Assembly (NCBI GenBank): GCA_000310025.1
Contig: FN649734.1
Coordinates: 527,498 to 591,497, forward strand
Direction of reading: 5' to 3'
Origin: Ectocarpus siliculosus
Lineage: Eukaryota > Sar > Phaeophyceae > Ectocarpales > Ectocarpaceae
Length of the DNA: 64,000 bases
A program made the position numbers and the translations under genes. This document shows positions 24,770 to 36,404 of the stretch, piece after piece. How positions within the stretch are numbered: position 1 is the stretch's first letter; every line of letters starts with the position of its first letter. The notes under the pieces were generated by a model. That model did not search any database. It was not told the DNA's origin and worked only from the letters and a program-made list of their open reading frames with translations.

Positions 24770-25083
24770 GTCGCCCCGGTGGTCTAGTTGGTATCCTTGA
24801 AACCTTCTAGAGGTCAGGTCAGGGGTTCGAATCCCGGCGTACGCGAGAATTTCTCGCAAAGTGAGTTTTTCTCTCGCTTCCACTCCTGGCCTAGTGGATA
24901 GCGCTAGTTCGTGTGTACACAGAGGGAAGAGAGTGCTGAATGAACTCTTCTCGCATTAAAAATCGAAGGAATAGTACCGCAGGAGGGGAGGGTAGAGAGG
25001 GGCTCTTCCGTGTGACCACGGGTAGAAGTAAACGGCACTAGTGCAGTGAGCGCTGATTTGAAGTGAAGACAAAAAAAAAAAAA
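24770..25083 (+). mobile_element. tRNA-like SINE, copy 3 (most complete head)
   Basis: Starts gtcgccccggtggtctag, with box A ggtctagttggtatcc and box B ggttcgaatcccgg, the shared body (second box-A-like cctagtggatagcgctag) and the end tgaagtgaagac followed by A13. Its head and tail look complete, so it is a good reference for the family. It is about 314 bp long. Confidence 0.88.
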
Positions 25084-27070
25084 CATTGGCCAATTTCCCG
25101 TGACTGGAATATACCAGAGGGTGCGGGCAGTGCTTTGTGTGCATGGGTTGTACAGAGCGGGCGAGGTTGGGTTACGTATGCATACATATATGAGGTGTTA
25201 AAAGCATGCAAATCTCTTCATTGCTACACGAAATGGGCGACGTAGACTAAATGCTATCGCTAATCAAAAAGCATAGGGAACCTACAGCGGTGACCAACTG
25301 TCGTTCCTATTGGTTTGTGGGAGGTTTGTCCATGTGTGGAGTTATTTTGGGGTCGAGCGAACACTACCTGGGCTTCCGGGTTGACTGCTTCAAGAGCAGA
25401 TTGCGGTTCCCCAACGCTCGAAGGTGAGGTTGGGCCATCGGTCCCCCCGGTGTGCTTTGCATACCCCCCCTCCCGCTGCTGCGTGCTGTGTGTAAGTCCA
25501 CCACCACCGAATCCTCCTACAACTGCTTTGTCGATGAGGTCCCATGGTTCGTGTTGCCGTTGGGGGCGCGGAAAATACATCGATCGAAGCTCCACCGATG
25601 AGGTAAGCTCATTTACTCCACGGGTGGAGAAATAACATAAGAATCCACTTTCTACCGGGGTAATTAGACTAGTCTACATACATTACATGATGTGCCCAAA
25701 CATGTATGTATGCATACCGAAACGGCAACTGTCGACCACCGGAAGCGGTTGTCAGCCCCTGCTGTCAGCCCCTGCTGTTTCCTTTTTTCGTCGAATAGGC
25801 TGTACAACAGAGACATACCCAACGTTTCTTCCGCCGGAAACAGGTCGACCTCCCGTGGCAAGTACGCGAGCGATCGATCCGGTGTGGCAAGCAACTTTTC
25901 TCAGAACACACCCACCCAAAGACTGCGCGGAAGTACTGCATGTGATGTACATATGTAGTAGAGCAGCATGCACGGTAGTAAATGCCAGTCACCCCGCCCC
26001 GGAGTCTAGCTACACTTTAGCTACATTCAGTGTGGTCACCTCGTCGGAAACCTACTTTGTGGTGGAAAAAGGAAAATCATTTGTGGGCACACGCATTTTC
26101 CGACTCCACGAGGGAACGGGAGGGCCAAGTCATCAAGTCATTCTTCTCGCTTCTCCTCGCGATAAAAAGTGGCAAATAGTCAAGCTTGAAATAGTCAATA
26201 GTTTATGTAGACTCGATTTACTTGTCTCACTAACATCTTTCTGTAAGCCTACTGCTGAATGTATTTGAGAGACGTGCTAACAATTGTTGTGTGTTTGTGC
26301 ACAACTCTGTCGTACAAGCAAGCATAGAAAATTTGGCAATGTAGGCATCAGTGGGATGTTTTGGGTTTGGTGCTTCTCTGTGCATGCACGGAAAAAGGTT
26401 TGACATCGCACAGACACAGCAGGACGTACGTGATTAGAATCCAAACACAGCAATGACATGAATCTCTCTCTAATTAATATATCAAGTTTCGGCGAGGTTG
26501 GGTTAGCCGCCGTACGTAATCTTGCGCTCTTGCACAGCAGCAACTGCTGTACGCGAAAAACAGCAATATATCTATCCTTACATATTCTCCCACCTTGATT
26601 GACTATCTGAGGACGTGCAGCACTGACCGTGTCGAGCGGGAGAAGTGGACGGCGTCGGAATTCATCGACCCGATAACAATGGTGTGAAACATTCTGAGCT
26701 GTTTCCGACAAAGAAGATGGATCAAGTTTAAACCTTGTCGCACAATATGGGTAATTTTCATATGTGATGTAACCTACTAGAACTTGTTCCTCAGACCCAA
26801 TAGAACTATCCCGCGCTTCCTGCGGAATGTCTTCCAATCCTACTCTGTGTTTATCTTCTTCGTTCGGTGATAAGCGTACCACATGTCACGACAGGGCTTC
26901 GGGGTATCTAATGTAGTGCGGGGAAACTCTGGCAATAAATTTGTGGTGTCTTCTAGTCTACATGATGTTTCGTAGGGTTAGGGTTAGCTGCATTGTGGAG
27001 CAGTTTCGAGCCGAAACAAAATATATGCATTGGCCACCAGTACGTACGGTGGTTTCGCACCTCTCGGGGA
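25084..27070. other. About 2 kb without a recognisable gene
   Basis: Frames of 190-200 codons occur at 25687-26268 (+) and 26277-26882 (-), but composition is unremarkable and neither shows motifs, splice support or similarity to a family I know. A short direct repeat tgctgtcagcccc occurs twice at about 25746-25775. Confidence 0.35.
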
Positions 27071-27082
27071 CATGGCGCTGGG

Positions 27083-27131
27083 GGGGGGGGTGTACTCATA
27101 GTCGTGCATGCCGTGGTTGTTAGACCATTGA
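27083..27131 (+). repeat. Short dispersed repeat, partner of 22366-22420
   Basis: The stretch with gtgtactcatagtcgtgcat and ttagaccattgac is the inverse of the copy at 22366-22420, again beside a homopolymer (here G). Confidence 0.6.
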
Positions 27132-29555
27132 CTCCGCATCCCTACAAAGCCGGGACGGAGCACGCCGGGTTCTCACCGGAGCGGGCTCTCACATCACCAA
27201 GCGCGAAGCGCCGTGAGGTATTCGGCGAGTCGGATGAAGGGTTCGCTGCATCCTGCTAATGTAGGAGTGTTTGGCATCTTGTGCGTACTTCCTTGCGTAC
27301 GGATGACAGCCGCGTATGACGTAATCTATTTTCTGGTGCTTTCACTTCAAGAGACAGTTGTAAGCACTGTGTAACTGCCTCAAGGATGCTTGACCATTTT
27401 AACACAACGAGGTGAGATCATCCCCCTTGCGCGGAGTGAGGGTTCTCGAACCCGCACAGCATGATCTACTCGACCGCCATCCATGGTTACCGCAAACAAA
27501 AAACCAGAGGCAACAAAAAAGCGGTAACCTGGTTGCCGAGCTGGTTGCCGAGCTCACGAAGTTAACTGGCTTGTTTTACGCCGTCGTTGCCAAGCGACGA
27601 AAACCCAACCCCGATGGCAAACACCGAGTGGGGAGGTGCTGGGGTGCGATCAAAACACGCATTTCAACAAGCCGACTACGCCAGTGTAATGGTATTTGAC
27701 CCCTTCCTTCAGAATCAATCACCTTTGAGCTGTGTGGAACTCTCTTGTCCGACCACAGTAGCAGGTTGTTGTTGCTTTCCGTTGTTCTCTTTCTCTTGAT
27801 TAACGCTTTCCAAGCCAACTCACAATATCCCATGCACACACGATCATAGATCGCCTGTACGCACACACTGAACAGAAGGGCACATGTCTCGGCATAAAGC
27901 CCTGATCTAGCATGACGTCACGTCTTATCATCCGACGGCGCCAAATAACCATGATCAACCACTATCACATGTCTACCTCCAAATACCATAACAATATCCG
28001 TCGTACCCCGTTGCCCGGCCGCACAAATAGGTATGTAGTAGTCGACCTTGGGATTTGGTAAGGTGGTGTGGTGTGTATTCTATGCATGCCGTTTTTTTTT
28101 CGGTTCGTGGACGTCGCTGGGTTCGATTCTTGAACCTGTTACAAACATCACACATGGCAGCTGGTAGACAGCTGTGGGCTGGTCCTGCTGCCTGCCTTCA
28201 TCTTGCACTACCCCTTAATGACACCTGTGTACCGGTGGTATGATAAAACATCGATAGTAACTCTTTAGGATTAACGCTTTCTGATTGGTCGGGCGTTGTG
28301 TGAAATCTGCTGCAGAAATTTACCGGAAATTTTACTGTTTACAAGGTCTCCCTTCGGGACGTGGGTGTCTACCCTCCCTCAGGTGACGCAAGACCACATG
28401 CGCATTGCCCGAAGAGGTACTGTGTGTCTTACAATGCTTGTATTTCCGCACAAAACATCGCGCACATTGTTATTCTACATTGGAGCCAGCTCGAGCGGAC
28501 AATATTTGTCAGCGAAAACTCAGACTTCCATGATGTCTTTGATTGATGACGGCAGATTTCCGATGAGAACCGAATTATTTCAAGCCGAAACAACACCACA
28601 AATGGGACATGTTCAACACTGCGGACACTGCGGCTGGATGCATGCTCTCAGACTTGTCTACAATTGGCCTGCTGCGAAGTGTATAGTAAACGTAGGGTAC
28701 TGCTGTTGGACAATGCGACGATACGAAGAGTCACAGCCATGAATCATCGAATGAATGAATGAAGGAACGAATGAAAGTGAGCAGCAAGACAAGAGCGAAG
28801 AGGCAAATATTTCAAACCGTCGTATTTGATGGGTTTGAAAGGTTTCAGAATGGTTCGCCAGGCCTTTGTCAGGGCGGAACGCGCCCCCAAGGTTTTGAGG
28901 CAGGTTTCGCAGTTAGTTTTGGCCGTCAACCACAAGTGCCACCGAGGCCTACCGAGCTCCGGGCACGGGCGTAAATGCACCGACGAGCCTCCTGCGTGCC
29001 CCTGAGAAGGAACCACAAGAAAAGACTCGCTGCCGCGAGAGAAAGAAATGCCGAAGCATGAAAAGTGACCAATTATGTACATATGGTGGTGCTGCCGCAC
29101 CCGCACCCTCACATATGGGTTCCACATATGCATATATATGAGACACCTCACCCGAAAAGTCTCGGAGGGTTCTAGGGTCAGTCGTAGAGAACTCATAGCA
29201 GCATGCGGAAAGTGTCACGGCAGCAAAGTTCAAACGATCTACAGCAGTACATATCTATCTGGCCGGGTTTGGTCATCCTTTTGCTTCACCACCGTCGGTC
29301 ATCGTTTCGCGTGACACAGTTTGCTATGTTACTCCGCACGAATGTGCAGGGGATATTTTTCATATTTCGCGTGTTGGGTCAGGACTGCGGCGGTGGTAGA
29401 TAAAACAAAGCTACGCGGCGTTTGCATGAGGGACGGGCATACTGTCTGCATAGAAAAGTGGGGAGACACTCTCGATCCACATGTTCCATTCGACACCGCC
29501 CAAGACACGCTGCTTGCTAAAGTGCGGCTACCAGAGAGCAACGGAACAACAGCAA
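27132..29555. other. About 2.4 kb without a recognisable gene
   Basis: No exon with family or splice support. A tandem motif gctggttgccga occurs at about 27530-27553, and a gaatgaatgaatgaagg stretch at 28750-28766. Confidence 0.35.
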
Positions 29556-29607
29556 TTGGTGGCCTCTCTTGGTGGCCTCTCTTGGTGGCCTCTCCTGGTG
29601 GCCTCTC
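29556..29607 (+). repeat. Minisatellite, four 13-bp units
   Basis: The unit ttggtggcctctc is repeated four times; the fourth differs by one base. No gene assignment. Confidence 0.9.
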
Positions 29608-30009
29608 TGTCAACACTCAACAGTGAGGATTCGCCCGTGGTACTGCTGCTGCTCATCATGTAACAACAATAGGATCTGCCACTACTGCTGTAACCTGTAT
29701 GTACATGTAGAAACGAACATCAGAGCTCAGCGCCGATCAACCCGCCGAAAAACGATCCCACCTGCCGCCGGAACAGAAATTAACCTTGAGTTGCTTGTGG
29801 GTGGTGTTGCACAGCGGTGGTGTTGCTCCCACGGAAGCATGCTCCGAAGGATAAGATAGCACTATGTCGACAGGACTGCAGGCCTGCTCATTCCGCAATG
29901 CGGTAGATCGTACCTGCAATCGTAGTAGGGCGTCGGGAGCTGTGTGTTGATGTTGCTTATGTTGGCAAGTGAGCGGAGAGCGATGTCGGGGTGTCGGCGT
30001 GATGGCTGT

Positions 30010-30190
30010 TTATTGTTTTTTCGTCTTTTGACTTTTTGCTTTATTTTCTTAATAATACGTTGTGACCCAACGAATTCATCTCCATCTATGTGTAAGTCTA
30101 AGATAGATTATCAATGAATTCATAGCGTCAGCGGAAGTGTACCTGTGTTTCCACGGTTTCCCAAGCAGGGGCGGGCTTGGATGGCTAGGC
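30010..30190 (-). repeat. Poly(A)-tailed dispersed repeat, copy A (partial)
   Basis: Shares acccaacgaattcatctcc, gaattcatagcgtcagcgg and ctgtgtttccacggtttccc with copies B, C and D. Strand is set by the poly(A) end seen in copy B. The distal half is missing or diverged after about 30190. Confidence 0.6.
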
Positions 30191-30439
30191 TATATGGTAA
30201 CAAGCGGCGACACCATTTCCTCACATCTGATCTTTCTTGGCAAGATTTTCTCCCGTTGTCGCGCCCAGCGGATAAATAACACATCTCAACAACTCCCCAG
30301 CCAGCCCATTCCAAAGGGCATGACTCTTTATATCTGTACCTATAAGACCACTCCCGTGTGTCCGCACATACTCCGAAGTGTGTCCGCACGTACATTTGCA
30401 ATACCGTAACACACTGAAAATACGTTTGAAAACTGAGGA
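30191..30439. other. Spacer between two inverse repeat copies
   Basis: No gene seen. Holds a small direct repeat of tgtccgcac (30359 and 30379 region). Confidence 0.4.
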
Positions 30440-30757
30440 AGATTGAATGCCCTACGACTAACAGGGTGCCACACACGAAACACGAAACGCCCGACTACCC
30501 AACAGTACCCAACACCTTTTTCTGCTGCACCTTCCCAACATAACATATATGAGACACACAAGACAGCTACCAAACTGTTTTGTTGAGCCTGTTACCCGCA
30601 CGGGAGATTTCCCTATATGCTGTCTGGGAAATCGTAGACATACATACAGGCAGCATTTTCTGACGCCATGAATTGATTCATTGCTAATAATAATCTGTCT
30701 CTGACTCTATGATAGAGATGGATTCGTTGTGTCATATTAAGAAAAAAAAAAAAAAAT
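30440..30757 (+). repeat. Poly(A)-tailed dispersed repeat, copy B
   Basis: In this orientation it passes through tgccacacacg, ccttcccaacataac, ctaccaaactg, ttgagcctgttaccc, gggaaatcgtagac, tgacgccatgaattgattc, agagatggattcgttgtgtc and ends in A15 at 30742-30756. The same blocks occur in inverse order in copies C and D. A terminal poly(A) points to retroposition; no RNA polymerase III boxes were recognised, so it is not clearly a SINE. Confidence 0.65.
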
Positions 30758-30765
30758 TGTAGGCC

Positions 30766-30815
30766 GTTGTCGTCGTCGTCGTCGTTGTTGTTGTTGTTGT
30801 CGTTGTTGTCTTCCC
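30766..30815 (+). repeat. (GTC)n/(GTT)n microsatellite
   Basis: Mixed trinucleotide tract beside the poly(A) end of repeat copy B, ending in gttgtcttccc, close to the (TTG)n-tcttcac end of minus-oriented LINE tails. It may be the relic of such a tail. Confidence 0.75.
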
Positions 30816-32480
30816 TTTTCAAAAACGCGCTGTTCGATGTTTCAGCCTCCGGCTCTTTCGCGAGGAGGGAGGGAGACCAAGGCACACAAGGTGCTGCGCG
30901 CCGTGTCTCGCGCCCAGCGCGCAGCGCGGCCGCGACGGTGGCGCAGTGTGCGTGAGGAGGTGGCGGCGCAACCGGCTGTGTACACAAAGAATAATAGGTC
31001 AAACAATTGAGTGATACCCCCTTTTTTCCGGCGGAAATATATCGATGGGCGTGGATGTCTGTTGCTGGTCTCACTTGTAAGAAATGATTTCCCATTATTT
31101 CGAACTACGGCCTACATGCCATTCCAGAGAGAACATATCGAGTTGGAAACATGAAATAATCGCTTCAAGTAAGTAGTCCCGCGTGTTTCTTGCTTCTGCA
31201 ACCGTACCTGCATGGAAGCACGACGACCGCTAGACCGCTAGTCAGCGCTGGTTATCGTGCTTCTCAACAGTTTCCACTGATGCGTCGGTGACGCGATCGA
31301 TAAACAACGAAAACGACGCACACACCGTGTAGCGGCCAACAGGGCTACCAGAACCAATTGCTTGGGCGCTTCGTGCCTCTCGGTTTTATGATCCACACCC
31401 CATCATCAAGCAAGGTCGCCCCTTCCCTTTGCCATTGACCTTGCCGACCAGAGGGCGACTCCCCCGTTCAGCGATCGCCACCTGCGCTCGTCCTGAAAAG
31501 AAAGATGTACCAAGTTTTTCCTCCGGCAAAGCCGCTACGGAGTTCAACCCTTCTAGATATGCCAACTATATTGTACTACTTCCCGAAGAAGCTCAAGGGC
31601 CAGGGGATCCACGTATTCTTGGCCATGGGCTGGTTGAGGGATGGTTGTCCAGGGGATCGCACTTCTGAGCAAAAGGATCATCTCCTCAAGGTCTGTCATC
31701 AACGGTATTCGCGAATTACTTCTGCAACAAGCAAAACCCAACCAAAACTTCTGCTGTTTCGTTTCCTGTCCATTTATACACAACTGGTCCGGAACCGCCC
31801 ATAAAGTGACACACATACACTCTCAAAGGCGAATTACTTCCCTGAGCAGAGAAGGGCATAAGTTCTGTTTTGTGAATGCAACAACAACAACAACAACAAC
31901 AACATCAACTACAACAAAAGCAGCAGCAGATTGGTCATGTTGTAGACGTATGTACGTACGTGCTTGAAGGTGTGAGTGAAGTCCCCGCATGTGCTCTATC
32001 CTCAGCCCGCCGTCGAAATCTTTAGTCAGATCGTGCCTACCGTCCGGTGTCATTAAATCGCCACTCCCCTAATTTTCCACCACTAGAATGCTTCCACGGA
32101 GGAACGGTAGTTAATTTCGTGCAGATGTCGAGTCTGTTTGCGTTTGGGGTCTCCTCCAACAGTCCTCGTTTGTTCCTGCTCATTGGTTGCTTGCTCAGCC
32201 GGTAATGAACATCTCTTTATTCTTCGTACACACGCGGCCGAGAGATGGATGGTGTTGCTGCCGTGGTTTTGTGGGCCGTAGCGCACAGGACGTCGACCTC
32301 CGCTTGGTATCCAACTATTTTTCGACATTCACCCTCGGTGATGCATCGTATCAACCCCTTCTGGTCGATCCCTTCACGATACGCTCCAACCAAGGTCCAC
32401 CCCTCGCCACAGAGTATCCGGGACATCTCTCATGTATCGATACGTTACGTACCACTTTAATACCAATCCGTACTACCGAA
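30816..32480. other. About 1.7 kb without a firm gene
   Basis: A frame at 31480-31668 (SSGKAATEFNPSRYANYIV) looks mildly coding but has no supporting splice partners. An (AAC)n tract lies at 31879-31908. The 32.24-32.44 kb part (frame with DVDLRLVSNYFSTFTLGDAS) may be an upstream exon of the amidoligase-like gene that follows; I could not confirm it. Confidence 0.3.
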
Positions 32481-32670
32481 CACCATCGCCCCAGGGCTGC
32501 GCGCAGTGGTCGACTGGATTGGAGCACGAAAGCCTCCTTGTGCACAGCCATGAGGGGCGCAAAGAGGAGCACGTGCTTAACGTCGGGACGGTCGCCATGC
32601 AGATGTCCCGGTACGGGAGGGTTTTCGGGCTATCGCGCGAAGATCACTCGGTGGCGGTTTTCCGAACATA

Positions 32671-32870
32671 CAGGTGTGTGCGTGTTTTTATTGTTAGCAT
32701 CGACCGCGCTAACCGGCTGACCAATGAAAATACGTCAGTCCCAGTGCGGTTGAAAACACAAAACACTCAACTAGGACCCCCTGAGTGTGTGTTGTGTGTG
32801 TGTGTTTTTTTGTTACTTGCATCCACCGCCCGACCGGCTGACCAATGAATAGACGTCAGTCTTGTAGGGG
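32671..32870 (+). repeat. Diverged direct repeat with CCAAT and ACGTCA motifs
   Basis: Two units, about 32671-32749 and 32783-32870. Both have a GT-rich start, gttanntgcatc-like, ccggctgaccaatgaa and acgtcagtc. They lie just after the first recognised segment of the amidoligase-like relic. CCAAT and ACGTCA are common eukaryotic promoter boxes, but function here is inference. Confidence 0.55.
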
Positions 32871-35821
32871 GATAAAAAAACACCAAGACTTTCCAGTCAG
32901 AGGGTACGGGTTGTACCGGGAGGGGGGGCGCAGGAGTTAGACGAGGGGCCATGTGTGTGTGAGTTGCTTCACTCAGCATCGACCGGTCACTATCGGCTGT
33001 TCTTTGAACGGAACACGACTATGCATACGGTTTTCTGTTTGCGCAATGCACTGTAGGCAAAGCCAGATAGGACGAGAGAGAGCAATGCACGAACAAAAAC
33101 AAAATCGCGGTGATCACGTGGGGTTACCGTGAAAGCAAGTTGCCACGGAAACCATCTCCGTCCCCGACGGTTTCGGCTTGATTCTCCAGGTGTGGAGTTC
33201 TCCGGCCTCTCTTGCGCCGGCGTGAACGAGGTTAATTTCCGGGGGATGGCCGAGTCTGTCTCCATGGATCACCAACAGCTCACGATCGACAGCGCCTTCT
33301 GTCAGCTGTAAACCCTTGATGCAAAGATCGTCGACGTGGTGCCGGCAAACCCTGGAGAAGCGGCTGTGTCCGAATCTCTCGGCGAGGTACGGCGGACAGG
33401 TGTATACTACATGTAGATGGACTTAACTTCGCGTGTGCCCTATCAGCGCTTCCAGCTTTTCAAGACGGTGTCCCTCTTTGTCTTCCCGTCACCAGCGCGA
33501 CACACTGTTCCGCGAAAGCCGATAGAATCCTAAACAAAACGCTACCCACCCGTGTGTACAGGTCCGTCACGCCCGTTCGGGCATGAGCACTCAGCTGGGC
33601 CTCTACACACGGACCGGCGGCAAGACTCACACGTGTTCGTCCTGCGACGGGTGCGACATGAAGGACTACACGGGAAGCTACCACGTTTCGATCTCTCTCC
33701 CGCACGATCCCCGAAGGCAGGATCCTGTACGACGACGCCGCGCTGAAGGACAGCGCCACGTGTGCGGAGGACTTACGTGAGGGCAAGCAGGGGCGCAAAA
33801 GAGACCGCGAGGGACGTTTGGGTAGACGCCCACATGGTATGTCTAGGTATGCCTACACGTGTTCACGGAGACTTGGAAATGTTGTCCTTATTGTCTTATC
33901 GTTCAAAACAAGTAACGCCGTGGATATCGGGCCCGCGCTTGCACATTCGCCTCCACCGTCACGAAGCCAATCGTTTTTCTTCGACAGCTCTGTGTGCTGT
34001 ACCTCTGAGGCTTGGATGTAGCCTTCCCATTGACACCTTGTTGCGTTATTCTGTGGCGTGAAACCTCCGCACAGAGCTTTGGAGCGTCGGACTCCGAAGC
34101 CGTGTGCGACGACAACTAATTCGTCGAGGGCTCCTACCGCACGACGAGCTCTGGGTGGGGCGTTCCCGGGACGACGGACGTTCGCACGTTCGCCGTCACG
34201 GGTACCGGTCGCTACAGCCAGCAGGGCTTTGACTGGCTCCTGGAGGTGAAGAGATACTCGAATTATAAAACTGTGATCTTCCTCTGACCACTTGCACAAC
34301 TGCCGGCCCGCTCGTGAGGAAACAACTGCATGAAATGTTGACCAAGGCTCAAATCCTCACAACTACACGATTGAAAAACACGCGCTTGCTAAGCTACCAC
34401 ATGCTACGAGGTAGAGCGATGCAGATGGACTAGCTTAGTTTCGTGCGGAAATTACGGTGCGCTCTCTGGAACACCTGAGTCTCGGTTTCTGGTGAAGATA
34501 CTTCCTGTGAGCAGGCCGGCCGTGCCTAGGAAGAGCAGACGAATATTTTCCAGAGGCGCGAAGGTCCGGAGACCATTTTTTCGTGTCTCATGTACTCTCT
34601 CTTCGATCATGCCACCCCCTTTCCTGGTAGTAACACGTTATGTTTCGCCTTCGCATTAAAATAAATGATCTCGTCCCGTAGCGTGGGAAACAGGGACAAC
34701 GGCATGTCGAGGCCTGTCGTTTTAGAACGGATGGACCTCTCGACCTCATCAGTTGCAACCCGTGCACCGAACTCAAATTATTGCGTCCAAGCAAACACCC
34801 CACCACGTTCATCGTTGATGACATGTCTCGACACGGGAAACGCACGGCTCTCAGGTGGCTCCCCTCCGTCAGCATCTGGCATTTTCCGCTGTACGGCGGA
34901 GGGCATGGGCTCGGACGTTGAAACCAAAGACTTCCGTGGACGAGCACTTCATGGCCCCGGGCACACCGCTTCCTCCGATGGACGTCGGATTCGGTATCGA
35001 GATTCGCATCTTTGATAACTTCCCCCTGGAGAACTTGAAGGTGTTCGATCGGAGAGGAAACAACGCGAATCAATTCTGCCCATTGACACGCTTGATTCTT
35101 GTCTGCCATCCCCATTCATTTTCCTGCTGGTTCCTGCCTATCCTCACGGTATTGCTGCCCAAACTGAACAGCTCTGGCGTGGGATTTCCACAGAAGGTTG
35201 ACCCCTGCTGTGCGTGCCTGCAACGTTGACCCGAGAATGGTCCAGCTTTTGCCTCACGCTCATTATCGGTTCTCCCCCTCACCATCCGAACCCTCTTTCG
35301 TTCACGCCCCGTCTCCTTGCCCGCGTCGACGCAGAGCGCGTACCGTAATCATTGCGCTCCTTGCCGAGAACAGTCGTGTCCATCATGCTGACGAGTACAT
35401 CTACGGAGATCACGGGTGGAAGGTGTCCGCCCAGGAGGCCATGAAAGAGGGGTGGAACGCCATTGTCAGTCCCGAATACGTCCGCAGCCTGGAGGAGAAC
35501 TTGAACGTGGACCTGGGTGGCCTGGAGGGCATCATCCAGGCGTTCGATTTGCTGAGTGAGCTCTACGCCCAGCTGTACGACCTCCGCTCCGACGGCCTGT
35601 GGACGAGCCTCCTGCTGGATAACTCGTCCTTCGGAGGATCTGCGGATGGTCCTACCCTCCACAACCCCAACCGCGACAGCTGGGTACGTGCTGCATTTGT
35701 TTTCGGCGTCAAGCCTGTGTGGATGTCTTGCTACTGCGTGGTCCAGAGGCCAGGCGACAAGGTGCCTTGACTGAACGATACTCTTTTTTCAAAACAATAT
35801 ACATAGCTTGATGCTTCCACT

Positions 35822-35890
35822 GGGATGACACGGGTTTGAACCCACATTCTTCTGAGTCACGCCGGTGTTCTGCCACTGGTCTGGATCCCA
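35822..35890 (-). repeat. Degenerate tRNA-like sequence
   Basis: The minus strand has gggatccagaccagtggc, agaacaccgg, then gtgggttcaaacccgtg and tcatccca. It resembles a tRNA with box A and box B, with a five-pair outer stem, but the T-stem does not pair well, so it is not a working tRNA gene. It may be the head of another old SINE family. It sits in the last intron of the amidoligase-like relic. Confidence 0.4.
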
Positions 35891-36404
35891 ACAATTCTGG
35901 CTTGGTTCTTCCGGACATGGGTGTGCCGGGCTCAAACGAGGGACGAACACAACAGAGCGGATAGTTTAATCGACACCGTAGAGCACCAAGCAAGTCGAAT
36001 TCCCGTCTGAGCTGCAGAACTCCACAGCCTGCGTTGCTTCCTGGGATGAAACCAAAAACCTAAAGCTCACCCTAGGCACCCAAGTCATACCTCACCACTC
36101 TCTGTCTTGGCCCCATGCCTTTGTTGAGCAGGAGAGCGCCGCTCTCGATGCGGGCTTGACGCCTTCCAGGATCAGGGAAATCCTTGGCCTCGACGGGGGT
36201 GACTCCACCGCCACGGTCCAGCTTGCCGACCTGGTCGGAACTGGCTGCGACGGCGACGTCGAGGACGTCGTCTACCTGGCGGATGCGTTGGGCTTGGTGG
36301 AGACAATCGAGCTCAACGCGGACGGATCCGTCGAAGCTGTCCAGCTCTGTGCAGCGGCTGAAGACGAGCCCATCGCTACGCGCATTTGTAAGGTGGACGC
36401 CTAA

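Larger units (their letters stand above)
32495..36404 (+). pseudogene. Broken multi-exon amidoligase-like (glutamine-synthetase fold) gene
   Basis: Coding-like segments in order: about 32495-32673, 33187-33386, 33565-33776, 34075-34245, 34920-35040, 35333-35683 and 36132-36404. Recognisable blocks are TGLEHESLLVH (a GxExE-type first strand), VEFSGLSCAG, GSYHVSISLP, EGSYRT with GTTDVRTF, FGIEIRIFDNFP (an ExRxFD-type motif), HHADEYIYGDHGW and an acidic helical C-terminal exon ending in a stop at 36402-36404. This order resembles carboxylate-amine ligases with a glutamine-synthetase fold found in protists and giant viruses; the assignment is from memory of the family pattern. Several segments no longer read through, with about three breaks in what I can see, so it is probably a relic. 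Its introns suggest a long stay in a eukaryotic genome. An ultimate viral source is possible but not shown. Confidence 0.42.

Noticed and set aside
24770-24845. Functional tRNA gene
   Set aside because: Box A and B are present but stems do not close properly, and the same head occurs in four copies with a shared non-tRNA body and poly(A) tail.
31429-31668. Possible exon (SSGKAATEFNPSRYANYIV frame)
   Set aside because: Two overlapping frames look equally open and neither has convincing splice sites or a partner exon.
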